Assembly (NCBI RefSeq): GCF_001855385.1
Contig: NZ_MKIE01000001.1
Location: 186,001-250,000, forward strand
Origin: Andreesenia angusta
GTDB taxonomy: Bacteria > Bacillota > Clostridia > Tissierellales > Gottschalkiaceae
Length of the DNA: 64,000 bases
Direction: 5' to 3'
This document shows, one piece after another, positions 54,501 through 62,749 of this stretch; the stretch's first letter is position 1; each line of letters opens with the position of its first letter. The notes under the pieces are model-generated. The model saw only the letters and a program-made list of their open reading frames with translations. It searched no databases and was not told the origin of the DNA. The translations under genes were made by a program, and so were the position numbers.

Positions 54501-55999
54501 TTCCACTCTGGAATAAAGTCCTCCACACTTTCCTTGTCAGGCTTGAATAGAATATCGCCCGCCATGGTATGCATGTTTTTCTCTATCTCGTCCACAGCCC
54601 CTTGCAACTTGCTCCTTTCACTCGCCATCTCTTGTCTGGAGCTTTCTGAAATTTCAAGCTCTTTTCTGTACTTTTCAAGCTTGCTCTCCAATTCCTCAAT
54701 CCTTTTCCGACTTAGCTCTATATCTCTTTTAAGCTGATCCTCCATGTCGAGGAAATATCCCCTTATAGCCATTCCATTTTCTTCAAGCTCGGCCCTTATG
54801 CTCTCCGTCTCCCTGTCCTGGTTCAACTTTTCTATCTGACTTCTCAAAGACTCCAGCTTCTCCTCTTCCAGCCTTATATAGCGCCTGTATTTTGATACAT
54901 TCAGCTGGTCGTGCCTGATCTGCTTGAGATCCAATTCCCCCTCTTTCTGATTTTTTAAAGCTTCTGATTCCCTGCAGCTCTGCTTCAGAGAGTCCATATT
55001 CTCTTTCAGCACTCCTAGTCGACAAGATGCTCTTTCCCTTTCCAGCTCCAACTCCTCAAGCTTCAGACTCTCTTTCAGAGCTTCGCTCTTTTCTATCTCT
55101 CCGCCGTTCTTTTCTTCCTCTTCCAGAGCGAATTTGTATAGAGCCTTCACATCCGACTTCAGGAGTTTCGTCCTAGAATTAGCCTGGTCGTAGTCCCTGT
55201 AGCTATCCACATATACACCTATGCGCTTCTCCACTTTCTGGCTTTCCTCTATCCTGTCCCTGAGCAGCCTGTACTTCTTGAAGTGGCCTCTCTGCTTTTC
55301 AAATGTATCTGCAAAGCCCTTCGCACCTTCCCCAAGAATAGCATCTTCCACTGTAGGTATAAGCAAATTGTCCACAAGCTGCCCCGTCGTCTTGCATGAG
55401 TCGAAGAAGGCTTCTACTCCCCCTTCTGTGCCGTTTATGGTAACTATCTTTCTCCACTCCGAAGATATTATCTTGAAATTCTCCTCTAGATAGCTTTGGT
55501 ACTCTTTTATAGTGATGAAGCTATGGGCGTTCATTTTTCTCTTAACCATATCCTGATAATATTCGCCCATCTCCTCCTTTGTGGCAGGCCTTTTTCTGCC
55601 ACTTTCGCTCTCTTTTACAAACGGCAGGTTTTCAATCGAACCCTCGTCTCCTTCCCCGTACTCGTATGCGTACTTAAGTGAGTTCACTCCGCTCTTGTCT
55701 ATAAATAGATTCACCGAAGTCAGCGCATATCTCCTGGGCTTGTCCGAAATTATCCACTCCACAGCTATATGTGAAGTGGTATTTTCAAGCATAAGAGTAT
55801 CTCTTATTTTACGCTCTGCAAGGCTCTGGTGCGGAAGCACAGCCTGGATTGCGACCTGGATTGCAACCGTCTTTCCGCCTCCGTTTTCAAGTATTACAAC
55901 TCCATTGTGCCCATCGAATCTGAATATTTCATCGTTGTAGCGCTTTTGGCCGTTTTCATAGATCACATTTGAAAATCGGATTTTAGAAATAGAAGGCAT
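51560..55999 (-). CDS. jetC: Wadjet JetC: MukB-like SMC ATPase
   Basis: 1479 residues. The N-terminal ATPase half has Walker A ENGGGKT (38-44). The C-terminal half has the signature SGGEK (1346-1350) and Walker B VVVDNPFG (about 1380-1387), arranged as in SMC/MukB-type condensins. Between them lie roughly 900 residues of charged coiled coil (many LE.KLE and REELE repeats). Wadjet uses such an SMC motor with JetA and JetB to extrude circular DNA, and JetD then cleaves plasmids. The ATG at 55999 overlaps the jetB stop (TAATG). Confidence 0.93.
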   Translation of the reverse strand: MPSISKIRFSNVIYENGQKRYNDEIFRFDGHNGVVILENGGGKTVAIQVAIQAVLPHQSLAERKIRDTLMLENTTSHIAVEWIISDKPRRYALTSVNLFIDKSGVNSLKYAYEYGEGDEGSIENLPFVKESESGRKRPATKEEMGEYYQDMVKRKMNAHSFITIKEYQSYLEENFKIISSEWRKIVTINGTEGGVEAFFDSCKTTGQLVDNLLIPTVEDAILGEGAKGFADTFEKQRGHFKKYRLLRDRIEESQKVEKRIGVYVDSYRDYDQANSRTKLLKSDVKALYKFALEEEEKNGGEIEKSEALKESLKLEELELERERASCRLGVLKENMDSLKQSCRESEALKNQKEGELDLKQIRHDQLNVSKYRRYIRLEEEKLESLRSQIEKLNQDRETESIRAELEENGMAIRGYFLDMEDQLKRDIELSRKRIEELESKLEKYRKELEISESSRQEMASERSKLQGAVDEIEKNMHTMAGDILFKPDKESVEDFIPEWKGKLTSLESEMFESESYARKLNEEKSEQEEQLEKYRLEARFLADQESELSGELKVQSEAHERLLRRVKEFRTSWFNMESLYLKQESVAAQLLNRSERLREEKESLLLQERIASRWEDDYSESDYYTADPSIEVWISSWKRQFNYIESGSEYVHRASLSLGKSEVELYEAYPRWASTIVVGELELERLSEKIRERSDEISQPVFVLTELEARNWIDGRSVCSEKNVFYPNCWRDNIAAEKFEDWKRKVSFKASESRNLRKSKERELGLAEELSRDVMKFFENYPYKENLELRNQLEKIQDSRDSKASAIEESQSRLKGIDEKVARIRERSSEIVQEKSMIEGKLQKAIEYVKKKKEKKEKEFEMLRIGKEIDQLAERERASKENIEYCKDKAESLRNGLNEMETAVAVLRGKELYRETSGYSPKSTEMAIETLESERKTIKAALEDKQRDRSSLEESEREALSVLERLKADLLNFQKQMNYELEEEVEFPPYGEDELARIIDELNKLRSECENLTKAYLEVKSEKEKAENTYELRLKDFYKEFKEVVEFEIPLEQAEERIEEDARELAKKVAYNLNWLSELYRQRKDIENAVNEIKNKNYKCQYLTEEIEEVEIKEDLRNEFPYNRQKVLKSAIGAVEESTQIMEKKLYQLELEKQKFVEFCNENILDVKFKDRALSGIRKKDSLLEVLDWQSKMEHIIKRAIELAENDIRDHDREVQQFIGHLYLHLETVAKEIRQIPRNTRVKVEDSWKDIFTINVPEWNEKETKEELSRYIDWMMKQLEGEGFKDENGYEIEEKVRKSIEVWLQSKQLLEIALRSNPIKVKCRKVTNDKKISSLPYSWETSNSWSGGEKWSKNMTLFLGILNYLAEKKAGPSRGPSRTVVVDNPFGKASSDHILDPVFFIAKQLGFQIIAFTAHAEGKYIRSYFPIVYSCRLRDAESGDTQIMTKEQEIRSAFFIDKDPLTMTRLGQVEQTEIFDLEK

Positions 56000-56736
56000 T
56001 ATATCTCTCCTCTCTTTTTTTCAACCTCATAAATAAAGTCCAGTATGCCCCTGTTGTAGTCATATTCCATATAGTATCTCTGGACTATGACCTTGGACTT
56101 CTCTGTGAGCTCTATCTCGTCATTCCCTATGTCTTTTACAAGATCCTGCCTCTCTAGAAATCTCCTTACACTGTTCAGAAAAGACATCTTGCTTATGGTC
56201 TGCCCCTTCTGAGTCTTTACAGTCTCTTTTATCTCGTCCATATCTGCCCACTTCTTCACTATGGAAGACCAGTTATACTCAAGCTCTCTGTCCATCTCCG
56301 CCAGTCGCTCCTCTCCATGTTCTTCTAGAGACTCTATCCTTTCGCTTAGCGTGTCCATCCACTCCGCCATATTTATAAAATCCCTTGTAGGCTCTATAGT
56401 CTGGTAGCTGTCGTAAAAGCAGCCAAAGAGAACTATCACAGAGAGATACATGGTGTACAGGTCTGAATTCTCCCACCTACTGAGAAAGTGCTCTCTCTTC
56501 AAGGATTCATTTGAGATGTGGAACGGAGAGCTCTTCGCTATCGGGACCATGTATATTTTTTCTCCCGAAGTGAATACAGTGCAGTCCACTTGCCTTGAAA
56601 ACTGGTCTACAAGAGCCCTGACCTTGTCGTCAGCCATATACGACCTCATATCCTCGCACTCACCTGCCCCGTTTGCCGAAAGCGTAGAGTAAATCCTGAA
56701 AGATTCCATAATCTGCTCATTATTATAAAGAAGCAT
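55999..56736 (-). CDS. jetB: Wadjet JetB: KITE-type condensin subunit (DUF6063-like)
   Basis: 245 residues, largely alpha-helical with a C-terminal winged-helix region (KTQKGQTISKMSFLNSVRRFLERQDLVKDIGNDEIELTEK). This matches the MukE/KITE role of binding kleisin and SMC heads. GGAGGG stands 8 bases before the ATG at 56736, which lies inside the jetA end by 14 bases. The gene is tightly fitted between the jetA and jetC genes and is not recognised outside this context, so the call rests largely on order and fold. Confidence 0.85.
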   Translation of the reverse strand: MLLYNNEQIMESFRIYSTLSANGAGECEDMRSYMADDKVRALVDQFSRQVDCTVFTSGEKIYMVPIAKSSPFHISNESLKREHFLSRWENSDLYTMYLSVIVLFGCFYDSYQTIEPTRDFINMAEWMDTLSERIESLEEHGEERLAEMDRELEYNWSSIVKKWADMDEIKETVKTQKGQTISKMSFLNSVRRFLERQDLVKDIGNDEIELTEKSKVIVQRYYMEYDYNRGILDFIYEVEKKRGEI

Positions 56737-58252
56737 CTCTATAGCCCTCCAATTTTATCTTCATATTTTTTATCTCGAACCTGCCTCTCCACCCTATGAT
56801 TTCTTCACTTTCACTTACGTGGACCGTATCAGCTACAGCCCCCAGCATCTCGAAGGCTTTCCCGAGCAACTTCTCCTCGTCCACGTCTATTTTATTCAGC
56901 TCTATCGGGGACCTCTGATGAAGTATTATCCAGAAGTAGTAGAAGCTCTTGTTGTCCAATATGTCCTTGTATTCGCTGTACTCTACACACTTCACTATCT
57001 GATTCAATTCGACTTCTCCCTCGCTGTCTAAAGATTCTAAAACTATTCTGGCCATATATCTGAAGTTTTCTTGGTTTGCCTTTACGTCCTGATCTAGCTC
57101 CTCTTGCTCTGCCAAATCGTAGAAATCATGTTGCTCCTCTTTTCTGGCTCCCCCCTCTATTCTCTGGTTGAAGAATACAGACAGCGGAGACCAGACACTG
57201 CTTTTCTCCAGAAAAAGAAGCGGCTTTACAAGGCTTCTCGCAGAAGATACCGGAAGAGGAGAAGAGAATATCCTCCCCACTACCTCCTGGTCAAAATTAA
57301 AGGACTCTATCCCCGCGTAGTAGAGGGAATCGTAGACAGCTGTAAGCGCCGTAGTCTTAAGTTCAAGGCTTCTATCCAGAAGCATCCTGTGCTCGTAGTG
57401 CACCTCTTCAAGCTCCCTCTCTATGCGAAGTACCAGCTCGTATGTCTTTCTCTCTTTTTCACTTGAAAGCTCATTTCCTATTCTCTCTCTTGTCTCTTTC
57501 ACAAAAGACTGTAGCTCGCGGAACTCTTCATCTTCATGCCCAAGCCTTGTGTTTATGTCCTCTACCATTTTCTTGTACCTTTGAAATATCTCGTCCGAAA
57601 CTATATTTCTGCTCACTTCATGGCTTATTTTCTCCACTCTGCACTTGAGGTTTTTCACATCGAGACTCATTTCGTCTATCTGCCTGAGCGCTCCCGTGAA
57701 CTCCCCTTTTTCAAGCTGCTTTCTAAGTACAAGCTGGTTTATGGATAGCTGAAACTCGTTGAAGTACTCTTTGGTCGCAAATATAAGCTCAAGCCCCTGT
57801 TCGTCAAGCGTGTAGTACTGGGCTTTGGTGTCATGGTCAGACCTGTTCCCTTTCAGTATAGAGTACTGTATATTTTCATACTTTCTAGTCTCCCAGTTGT
57901 AGAATTCCCTCGTCTTTCTCTTTCCAGAAGACGGCCTGAATACCTCTATAATCGTTCTAGCTACATCCTCAAACCCTTCATAGTCTAGGTCCACTTCGTC
58001 GCTGTTCAGTCTGAATAAAAACTCCGCCAGCTCCTTTGCCCCCACTTTTCTATTTCTTATGACCATGTTCTCAAAGAAAAAGAGAAGGGTCAAAAATCCC
58101 AGATCAAAGTAGTCTATCCGTTTTCCGCTTCTGTCCAATTTTCGCTTATTCCCCAACTCATATAAAGGGTCGAATAGCGAAATCCGCTGCATTCTCTCTC
58201 TGTAGTTTTCCGTCACACTGCGTATGCTTATTTCCAATTTGAATCCCTCCAT
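56723..58252 (-). CDS. jetA: Wadjet JetA: kleisin-like condensin subunit (DUF5716-like)
   Basis: 509 residues. Early segments (ELGNKRKLDRSGKRIDYFDLGFLTLLFFFENMVI) look like a winged helix, the middle is helical coiled coil and the C-terminal 100 residues another winged fold, as in MukF-type kleisins. The ATG at 58252 lies within the jetD end and has a weak ribosome site. A TTG five codons later (58237) has GGAGGG seven bases upstream and may be the true start. Position between jetD and jetB identifies it as the Wadjet kleisin. Confidence 0.85.
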   Translation of the reverse strand: MEGFKLEISIRSVTENYRERMQRISLFDPLYELGNKRKLDRSGKRIDYFDLGFLTLLFFFENMVIRNRKVGAKELAEFLFRLNSDEVDLDYEGFEDVARTIIEVFRPSSGKRKTREFYNWETRKYENIQYSILKGNRSDHDTKAQYYTLDEQGLELIFATKEYFNEFQLSINQLVLRKQLEKGEFTGALRQIDEMSLDVKNLKCRVEKISHEVSRNIVSDEIFQRYKKMVEDINTRLGHEDEEFRELQSFVKETRERIGNELSSEKERKTYELVLRIERELEEVHYEHRMLLDRSLELKTTALTAVYDSLYYAGIESFNFDQEVVGRIFSSPLPVSSARSLVKPLLFLEKSSVWSPLSVFFNQRIEGGARKEEQHDFYDLAEQEELDQDVKANQENFRYMARIVLESLDSEGEVELNQIVKCVEYSEYKDILDNKSFYYFWIILHQRSPIELNKIDVDEEKLLGKAFEMLGAVADTVHVSESEEIIGWRGRFEIKNMKIKLEGYRDASL

Positions 58253-59241
58253 ATTTCCAAAAGTTCATCTTTAGAGAGAGCCTCTTGCGGAATATATCTT
58301 CCACTATCCAGTATTCTAAGTATCTCTTCGCTCTCCTGCTCGCTAAAACATTCTACAAACCTCTCTATAGCCTCGGGATTTCTTTTCTGGTTTTCTTTTC
58401 CAATGCTGGACGACTTGTTTAAAAGCGCCCTGTAAAAGTCCGTCCCAAGCTCTACATCCGCTTTTTCACTTAAGGCGCTCCATATAGAGATGCCCTCACT
58501 GTCAAGGTCTCCAAAGTAGTATATACGATCTATTCCCCCAGTCCCAAGCTGAATACTCAGCATATCTATGTTGGAGACTATCTTCCAGCCTGCGCCGAAT
58601 ATAAGCGACGCGTAGCCTGTGTCTCTAAGTCCATCAAGAAGGGCCATAAAGGTGGCCTTGTTCTCAACCACCAAGTGGAGATTTATATCTTTTGAAAATA
58701 CATCTGCATTTACGCCTATCATAAGCGGATCCGGACTGCACTCTATCTTAAGCTTTTCCCAAATACCCAGCCTTTCCAGCACCGCTTTTCCACCTTTTTC
58801 GTCTATCCACTTTTCATCCCCCACCAGCTGAAATGACCTCTCTTGAGATGTCGCAGTAACCTGTGGAAACCCCATTTTAGATATATACCCATCTATCTTC
58901 TCTATATGTGGAATATCTCTCTTCCAAGTGCTTTCACTCAAGCCATAGTAAGCTTCCAGACTGATATCCGATTCCAAACCAAGTCTGCACTCCAATATGC
59001 CTTCCCTGTGATCTTTCAAAAGCGCATGTCTATCTATGCCATATCTGTAGCATAGGGGAATTTCCTTGCCGTTGTTCTTTTCTGGACTTTTTTCCAAAAG
59101 TACACCATCATCCACCAGCCGACTTACAGATTCAGAAAACTCCCTGTAGGAAGTTTCTCCCGTCACCAAACTCTCCAGCTCTTCCAGGCTTATTGTCTTT
59201 TTCCTATGCTTTCTCAGGCATGAAATCAAATATTCGTACAT
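58228..59241 (-). CDS. jetD: Wadjet JetD: Toprim-domain nuclease (DUF2220-like)
   Basis: 337 residues. The C-terminal Toprim domain has the catalytic glutamate in VVENKATF (about residue 193) and the DxD pair in FGDLDSEG (residues 245 and 247), with the N-terminal part a helical DNA-binding arm. All metal-site residues are intact. JetD cleaves DNA captured by the JetABC loop extruder. ATG at 59241 has AAAGGTGG upstream; a GTG three codons earlier is unlikely. Here jetD leads the operon, and not jetA as in the classical order. Confidence 0.93.
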   Translation of the reverse strand: MYEYLISCLRKHRKKTISLEELESLVTGETSYREFSESVSRLVDDGVLLEKSPEKNNGKEIPLCYRYGIDRHALLKDHREGILECRLGLESDISLEAYYGLSESTWKRDIPHIEKIDGYISKMGFPQVTATSQERSFQLVGDEKWIDEKGGKAVLERLGIWEKLKIECSPDPLMIGVNADVFSKDINLHLVVENKATFMALLDGLRDTGYASLIFGAGWKIVSNIDMLSIQLGTGGIDRIYYFGDLDSEGISIWSALSEKADVELGTDFYRALLNKSSSIGKENQKRNPEAIERFVECFSEQESEEILRILDSGRYIPQEALSKDELLEIWRDSNWK

Positions 59242-59352
59242 CGCTACCACCTTTCCAATTTACTTTACTCTAATACTGATAGCCAAAGCTTTTCCGACTC
59301 TATCAAAAGCTCTGACACCAATTTTACAAATGGATGGTAATTCATAAAGGAA

Positions 59353-59382
59353 ATTATATATCGATATCGGTATATAGCACAA
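59353..59382 (-). promoter_or_regulatory. Probable jet operon promoter with dyad in the spacer
   Basis: Minus-strand TTGTGC (59377-59382), 18-base spacer and TATAAT (59353-59358) precede jetD. The spacer contains an imperfect palindrome around CGATATCG (59362-59369) with TATA arms (59357-59374), a possible repressor site. Confidence 0.55.
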
Positions 59383-59403
59383 ATCATATTTCTTTACAAA
59401 ATA

Positions 59404-59430
59404 AAACAGCCAGACATCGTCCAGCTGTTT
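59404..59430 (-). terminator. Terminator after ahpC
   Basis: AAACAGCTGGAC and GTCTGGCTGTTT form a hairpin on the minus strand, followed by TTATTTT, ten bases after the ahpC stop. Confidence 0.85.
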
Positions 59431-59439
59431 AAATACAAA

Positions 59440-60003
59440 CTATAATTTTCCTACTAAATCTATATCCGGCGTCAAAGTATCCTCTCCAGGTCCCCAGCTT
59501 GCAGGACATACTTTATCTCCGTGCTTTGCCACAAATTGAGCAGCTTGAACTTTTCTCAGCAGCTCATTTGCATTTCTTCCAATTCCGTTGTCATGAATCT
59601 CGTAGGCTTTTATCTGCCCCTCAGGATTTATTACGAAAGAGCCTCTTAGGGACAATCCCTCTTCTTCAATCATAACTTCAAAGTCTCTAGACAGTTTTCC
59701 TGTCGGATCTCCAAGCATAGGGTACTTGATTTTGCCTATAGTCTCGGAAGCGTCTGCCCATGCCTTGTGGACAAAGTGAGTGTCTGTGGAAATCGAATAT
59801 ATTTCACAGCCTATCTCTTTAAATTTCTCGTACTTATCAGCCAACTCACCTAGCTCTGTTGGACAGACAAATGTAAAGTCCGCTGGATAGAACACAAATA
59901 CAGACCAGCTTCCCTTTATAGAGTCTAACGAAACTTCAGTGAACTCACCGTTGTGATACGCTTGAACTTTGAAATCCGGAACACTTTTATTTATCAATGA
60001 CAT
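59440..60003 (-). CDS. ahpC: Alkyl hydroperoxide reductase C (2-Cys peroxiredoxin)
   Basis: 187 residues beginning MSLINKSVPDF, the usual AhpC start. The peroxidatic Cys47 lies in DFTFVCPTELGEL and the resolving Cys166 in KVCPASWGPGE, so it is a typical 2-Cys enzyme that reduces hydrogen peroxide and organic peroxides. The ATG at 60003 has GGGGG eight bases upstream; an ATG two codons earlier is too close to that site. No ahpF reductase is adjacent. A PerR-box-like TAATATAATTATA lies upstream at 60019-60031. Confidence 0.95.
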   Translation of the reverse strand: MSLINKSVPDFKVQAYHNGEFTEVSLDSIKGSWSVFVFYPADFTFVCPTELGELADKYEKFKEIGCEIYSISTDTHFVHKAWADASETIGKIKYPMLGDPTGKLSRDFEVMIEEEGLSLRGSFVINPEGQIKAYEIHDNGIGRNANELLRKVQAAQFVAKHGDKVCPASWGPGEDTLTPDIDLVGKL

Positions 60004-60018
60004 TTTCATTCCCCCTAG

Positions 60019-60031
60019 TAATATAATTATA
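60019..60031 (-). promoter_or_regulatory. PerR-box-like element upstream of ahpC
   Basis: The minus strand reads TATAATTATATTA, 11 of 13 positions matching the inverted repeat TATAATNATTATA of peroxide-regulated promoters. It lies about 16 bases from the ahpC ATG, partly overlapping the expected leader. Confidence 0.45.
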
Positions 60032-60204
60032 CAGCCGTCTTAGTAGCTATATGATATTATTACCCCTGCAAACATATATCACTATAGGATTCCTTTATGG
60101 ACAAATGCCCGGTTATCGTTTTTTTAAATGTCCAAATACCTCAATCGCTATCCAGTGTATTTTTTCTCTGTAATTACAATTATGCCACGCATGCACGAAA
60201 CCAT

Positions 60205-60233
60205 TTGTGTGCAGCCTTCAAAAATGTTATACT
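60205..60233 (+). promoter_or_regulatory. Extended -10 promoter of the ABC-F gene
   Basis: TTGTGT (60205-60210), 17-base spacer, TATACT (60228-60233), preceded by a TGn extension. It lies upstream of the putative leader peptide and attenuator. Confidence 0.7.
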
Positions 60234-60254
60234 GTCAACTGAAATCAAGAAAAT

Positions 60255-60332
60255 ATGGTTGTTGCGCAAATAAGTGCAATATGTCGAAGAGCTTATTTCT
60301 ATAGGCTCTTTTTCGTTCACAAAGAAAGGTGA
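60255..60332 (+). CDS. Putative 25-residue leader peptide of the ABC-F attenuator
   Basis: An open frame from ATG 60255 to TGA 60332 encodes MVVAQISAICRRAYFYRLFF then VHKER. It overlaps the hairpin at 60287-60310 and ends four bases before the ABC-F start. The ribosome site (AAGAAA) is weak. Leader peptides that stall ribosomes and open a terminator are known before antibiotic-resistance ABC-F genes. The match in arrangement is seen; the mechanism is inference. Confidence 0.45.
   Translation: MVVAQISAICRRAYFYRLFFVHKER
60287..60313 (+). promoter_or_regulatory. Possible transcription attenuator before the ABC-F gene
   Basis: AAGAGC (60287-60292) pairs with GCTCTT (60305-60310), then T5. It is a terminator-like hairpin inside the leader peptide frame, upstream of the coding start at 60337. 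Confidence 0.55.
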
Positions 60333-60336
60333 TAAT

Positions 60337-62076
60337 ATGATAAAAGTTGATAAACTATCCTACTCATTTCCACAAAAAAATCTGTACAATAAAATTTCAT
60401 TCACAATAGAAGAAGGTCAGCACTGCGCCTTCATAGGGGTCAGCGGCAGTGGAAAAAGTACCCTCGCAGATATATTTATGGACCCCGAGAGTTATATGTT
60501 CGATGGAAAATTGGATATAGACCCTCATTGCAGAATCGGCTATGTAAGTCAGTTTGCTCAGATAGACAGCGCAGATGAGATGACTGTATTTCAATATATC
60601 GGCGATGAATGCATCAAACTGCAAAGTGAGCTGTCGTCAATCTGCTCTGAAATGGAGACATCTTCAGATATAGAGCCTCTGCTGGAAAAGTATCAAGAGA
60701 CACTGGACGCATTTGACGCAATCGGCGGCGACAGTTTCGAGAGCATTATAGAAAAGAAACTCAATACGGCAAATCTTACTAAACATAGAAACCTGAAAAT
60801 TTCAGAGCTCAGCGGTGGCGAGTTCAAACTTGTCCAAGTTATAAAAGAGATGCTGAACAGTCCCGACTTGATGATTATGGACGAGCCGGATGTATTTTTA
60901 GACTTCGAAAACCTGAATTCCCTCAAAAATCTGATAAACTCCCACAAAGGAGCCCTGCTGGTTATCACGCATAACAGGTATCTGCTAAACCATTGCTTCA
61001 ATAAAATTCTTCACCTTGAAAATATGGAGCTTCAGGAATTTGACGGAAGGTATATAGACTATAATTTTTCCCTTCTTGAAAACAAAATCGAACTGCAGGA
61101 GCTGGCCCATGGCGATACTGAAGAGCTTGCTAGAAACGAGGCTTTAATCGACAGACTGAGAACCGAAGCTACAGAGATTATCGACGCTTCCAGAGGCAGG
61201 ACCTTGAAAGCGAGAGTCAGGCTTCACGAGCGATTGGAAGCTCGAAGGATAAAAGCGCCGTTCGTATATATAAAGCAGCCGAATATTCGCTTGAACACAG
61301 ACAACAAAGTCGAGGAAACTGTTGCACTGAAAGTCGAAAACCACAGCGTCGCATTCGACGAGACACTACTGGATAACATAAGCTTTGAGATTAACTCTGG
61401 GGATAAAGTAGCCCTTATCGGAGCGAACGGCACTGGAAAGACGACTTTGCTCAGAGATATATTTGAAAACAGCTGTGACTCTATTTCATTCGGTGAAAAC
61501 ATCGAAACAGCCTGTCTTTCACAGCTTAAAAACGAAACTCTAATTGAGTCCAATACAGTTATGGAGGAATTCTTTGACTTTGGATTCAAAAGCTCTGAAG
61601 ATATAATCTCGTGCTTATCCGAGCATGCCCTTGAGGAGGAGCTGGTATCTCAAAAGATAAGCTCTCTGTCAGGCGGAGAGAAAAATATGATTCAGCTGGC
61701 CAAGCTCTCTTCAAGCAATGCAAATATGCTGCTGCTTGACGAGCCGACCAGCCACTTAGACACCTATTCGCAGATCGCTTTGGAAGAAGCTATATCGAAC
61801 TACAATGGAGCTGTTCTGATGGTTTCTCACGACTTCTATTCCATAATAAACTGCATGGACTATGTTTTGATCATTGAAGACAAGAATATCAGAAAGATGA
61901 GCATGAGAAAGTTCAGAAAGATGATATATGACAATCACTTTGACAAAAATTACTTAGAGCTTGAACAAAAGAAAAAAGAGCTCGAGACAAGAGTTGCACT
62001 GGCTTTGAAAGACAATGACTTCGAGCTTGCGAGGACTGTGTGCGAAGAGCTGGAGCCGCTGATTAAGATTTTTTAG
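60337..62076 (+). CDS. ABC-F subfamily ATPase, possibly ribosome-protection antibiotic resistance
   Basis: 579 residues with two ATPase domains and no membrane helices. Domain one has VSGSGKST, LSGGEFKLV and MIMDEPDVFLDF, where the usual DEPTNHLD is altered. Domain two has ANGTGKTT, LSGGEKNMIQ and LLDEPTSHLD. The basic linker between them (about 265-335, IDASRGRTLKARVRLHERLEARRIK) is the part that reaches into the ribosome in resistance types. Housekeeping and resistance members cannot be separated by motif alone, but the attenuator-like leader favours drug-induced resistance. AAAGGTGA precedes the ATG. Confidence 0.86.
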   Translation: MIKVDKLSYSFPQKNLYNKISFTIEEGQHCAFIGVSGSGKSTLADIFMDPESYMFDGKLDIDPHCRIGYVSQFAQIDSADEMTVFQYIGDECIKLQSELSSICSEMETSSDIEPLLEKYQETLDAFDAIGGDSFESIIEKKLNTANLTKHRNLKISELSGGEFKLVQVIKEMLNSPDLMIMDEPDVFLDFENLNSLKNLINSHKGALLVITHNRYLLNHCFNKILHLENMELQEFDGRYIDYNFSLLENKIELQELAHGDTEELARNEALIDRLRTEATEIIDASRGRTLKARVRLHERLEARRIKAPFVYIKQPNIRLNTDNKVEETVALKVENHSVAFDETLLDNISFEINSGDKVALIGANGTGKTTLLRDIFENSCDSISFGENIETACLSQLKNETLIESNTVMEEFFDFGFKSSEDIISCLSEHALEEELVSQKISSLSGGEKNMIQLAKLSSSNANMLLLDEPTSHLDTYSQIALEEAISNYNGAVLMVSHDFYSIINCMDYVLIIEDKNIRKMSMRKFRKMIYDNHFDKNYLELEQKKKELETRVALALKDNDFELARTVCEELEPLIKIF

Positions 62077-62106
62077 TCTAAAGGCTTTTAGCAACACATA
62101 TAAAAA

Positions 62107-62141
62107 CGTCCTGTCTATGAGACAATAATCATAGGCAGGAC
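62107..62141 (-). terminator. Terminator at the end of the GNAT gene
   Basis: GTCCTGTCTATGA pairs with TCATAGGCAGGAC around ACAATAA (one G-U pair). T5 follows on the minus strand. Confidence 0.85.
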
Positions 62142-62149
62142 GCTTACTT

Positions 62150-62749
62150 TTAAATACTTTCTTTTTCAAATAACTCATCTTCCTTAAGTATCCTTATGAA
62201 TTGCAATAACTCATCTTTCTTGTAATCCTTTTCTATCTTCACAAATCCAAAACTTTCATAAAGTTCTATAAGAAAGGGCACTTCCTTACACTCCAGCATA
62301 ACCACTCTTCCACCTAGATAAGTCTGCCCGTTCAAAACCATATTCATACAGTACTGCATGAGATCTTTTCCAGATATCTCGCTTCTATAGCTATCATTTT
62401 TACCAATTTGTCCAATCAATATAGCTGGAATTTCAGTTATAACTTCTCCATTTATTTTGGCACTAAACCCGTCAAAGTCTTTAATTTTTCTATTAGATAA
62501 ATTGCTTGGAATCTGCAACATCTGAATAGCTATAGTGAAGTAGGCTAATATGTGAAATTTGTCTTCAAAATCACTATAGATTAAAAACGTTCTGCTTTTT
62601 CCTAGCTTTTCAAACAGAATAGCTTTGCTTTTCAGGAAACTTTCAATGTCTTCGTCTTTCTTACAAACAAAATCTGATAGAATCTTTTGTATATATGATT
62701 CTTCTCCTATTTCCAGCAGAGTTTTTAAAGAGACAATATTTTTTTTAAT
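62150..62749 (-). CDS. GNAT acetyltransferase, probable toxin of a two-gene module, with non-standard ATT start
   Basis: 199 residues if read from an ATT at 62749 that has GGGAGGT eight bases upstream. No ATG, GTG or TTG lies in frame before 62521, yet the open frame 62522-62749 encodes family-like sequence (TLLEIGEESYIQKILSDFV, SRTFLIYSDFEDKFHILAYF) that belongs to the full protein. The GNAT core follows: the acetyl-CoA loop region ILIGQIGKNDSYRSEISGKDLM and ELYESFGFVKIEKDY. It overlaps the small upstream gene by 25 bases, in the -1 frame, with a run of eight A at the junction. A -1 frameshift giving a fused product is the alternative. Substrate unknown. Confidence 0.72.
   Translation of the reverse strand: MKKNIVSLKTLLEIGEESYIQKILSDFVCKKDEDIESFLKSKAILFEKLGKSRTFLIYSDFEDKFHILAYFTIAIQMLQIPSNLSNRKIKDFDGFSAKINGEVITEIPAILIGQIGKNDSYRSEISGKDLMQYCMNMVLNGQTYLGGRVVMLECKEVPFLIELYESFGFVKIEKDYKKDELLQFIRILKEDELFEKESI

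Noticed and set aside
51587..55940. Several long open frames on the plus strand across jetC
   Set aside because: They are shadows of the coiled-coil gene, with no ribosome sites and low-complexity or Ser/Cys-rich composition.
51560..55999. Reading jetC as a stand-alone SMC/MukB chromosome-partition gene
   Set aside because: The Toprim nuclease and the two small subunits on the same message identify a Wadjet system and not a housekeeping condensin.
62150..62521. GNAT gene beginning at the ATG at 62521
   Set aside because: The frame stays open for 228 bases upstream with family-like residues and a well-placed GGGAGGT, so this ATG would truncate the domain.
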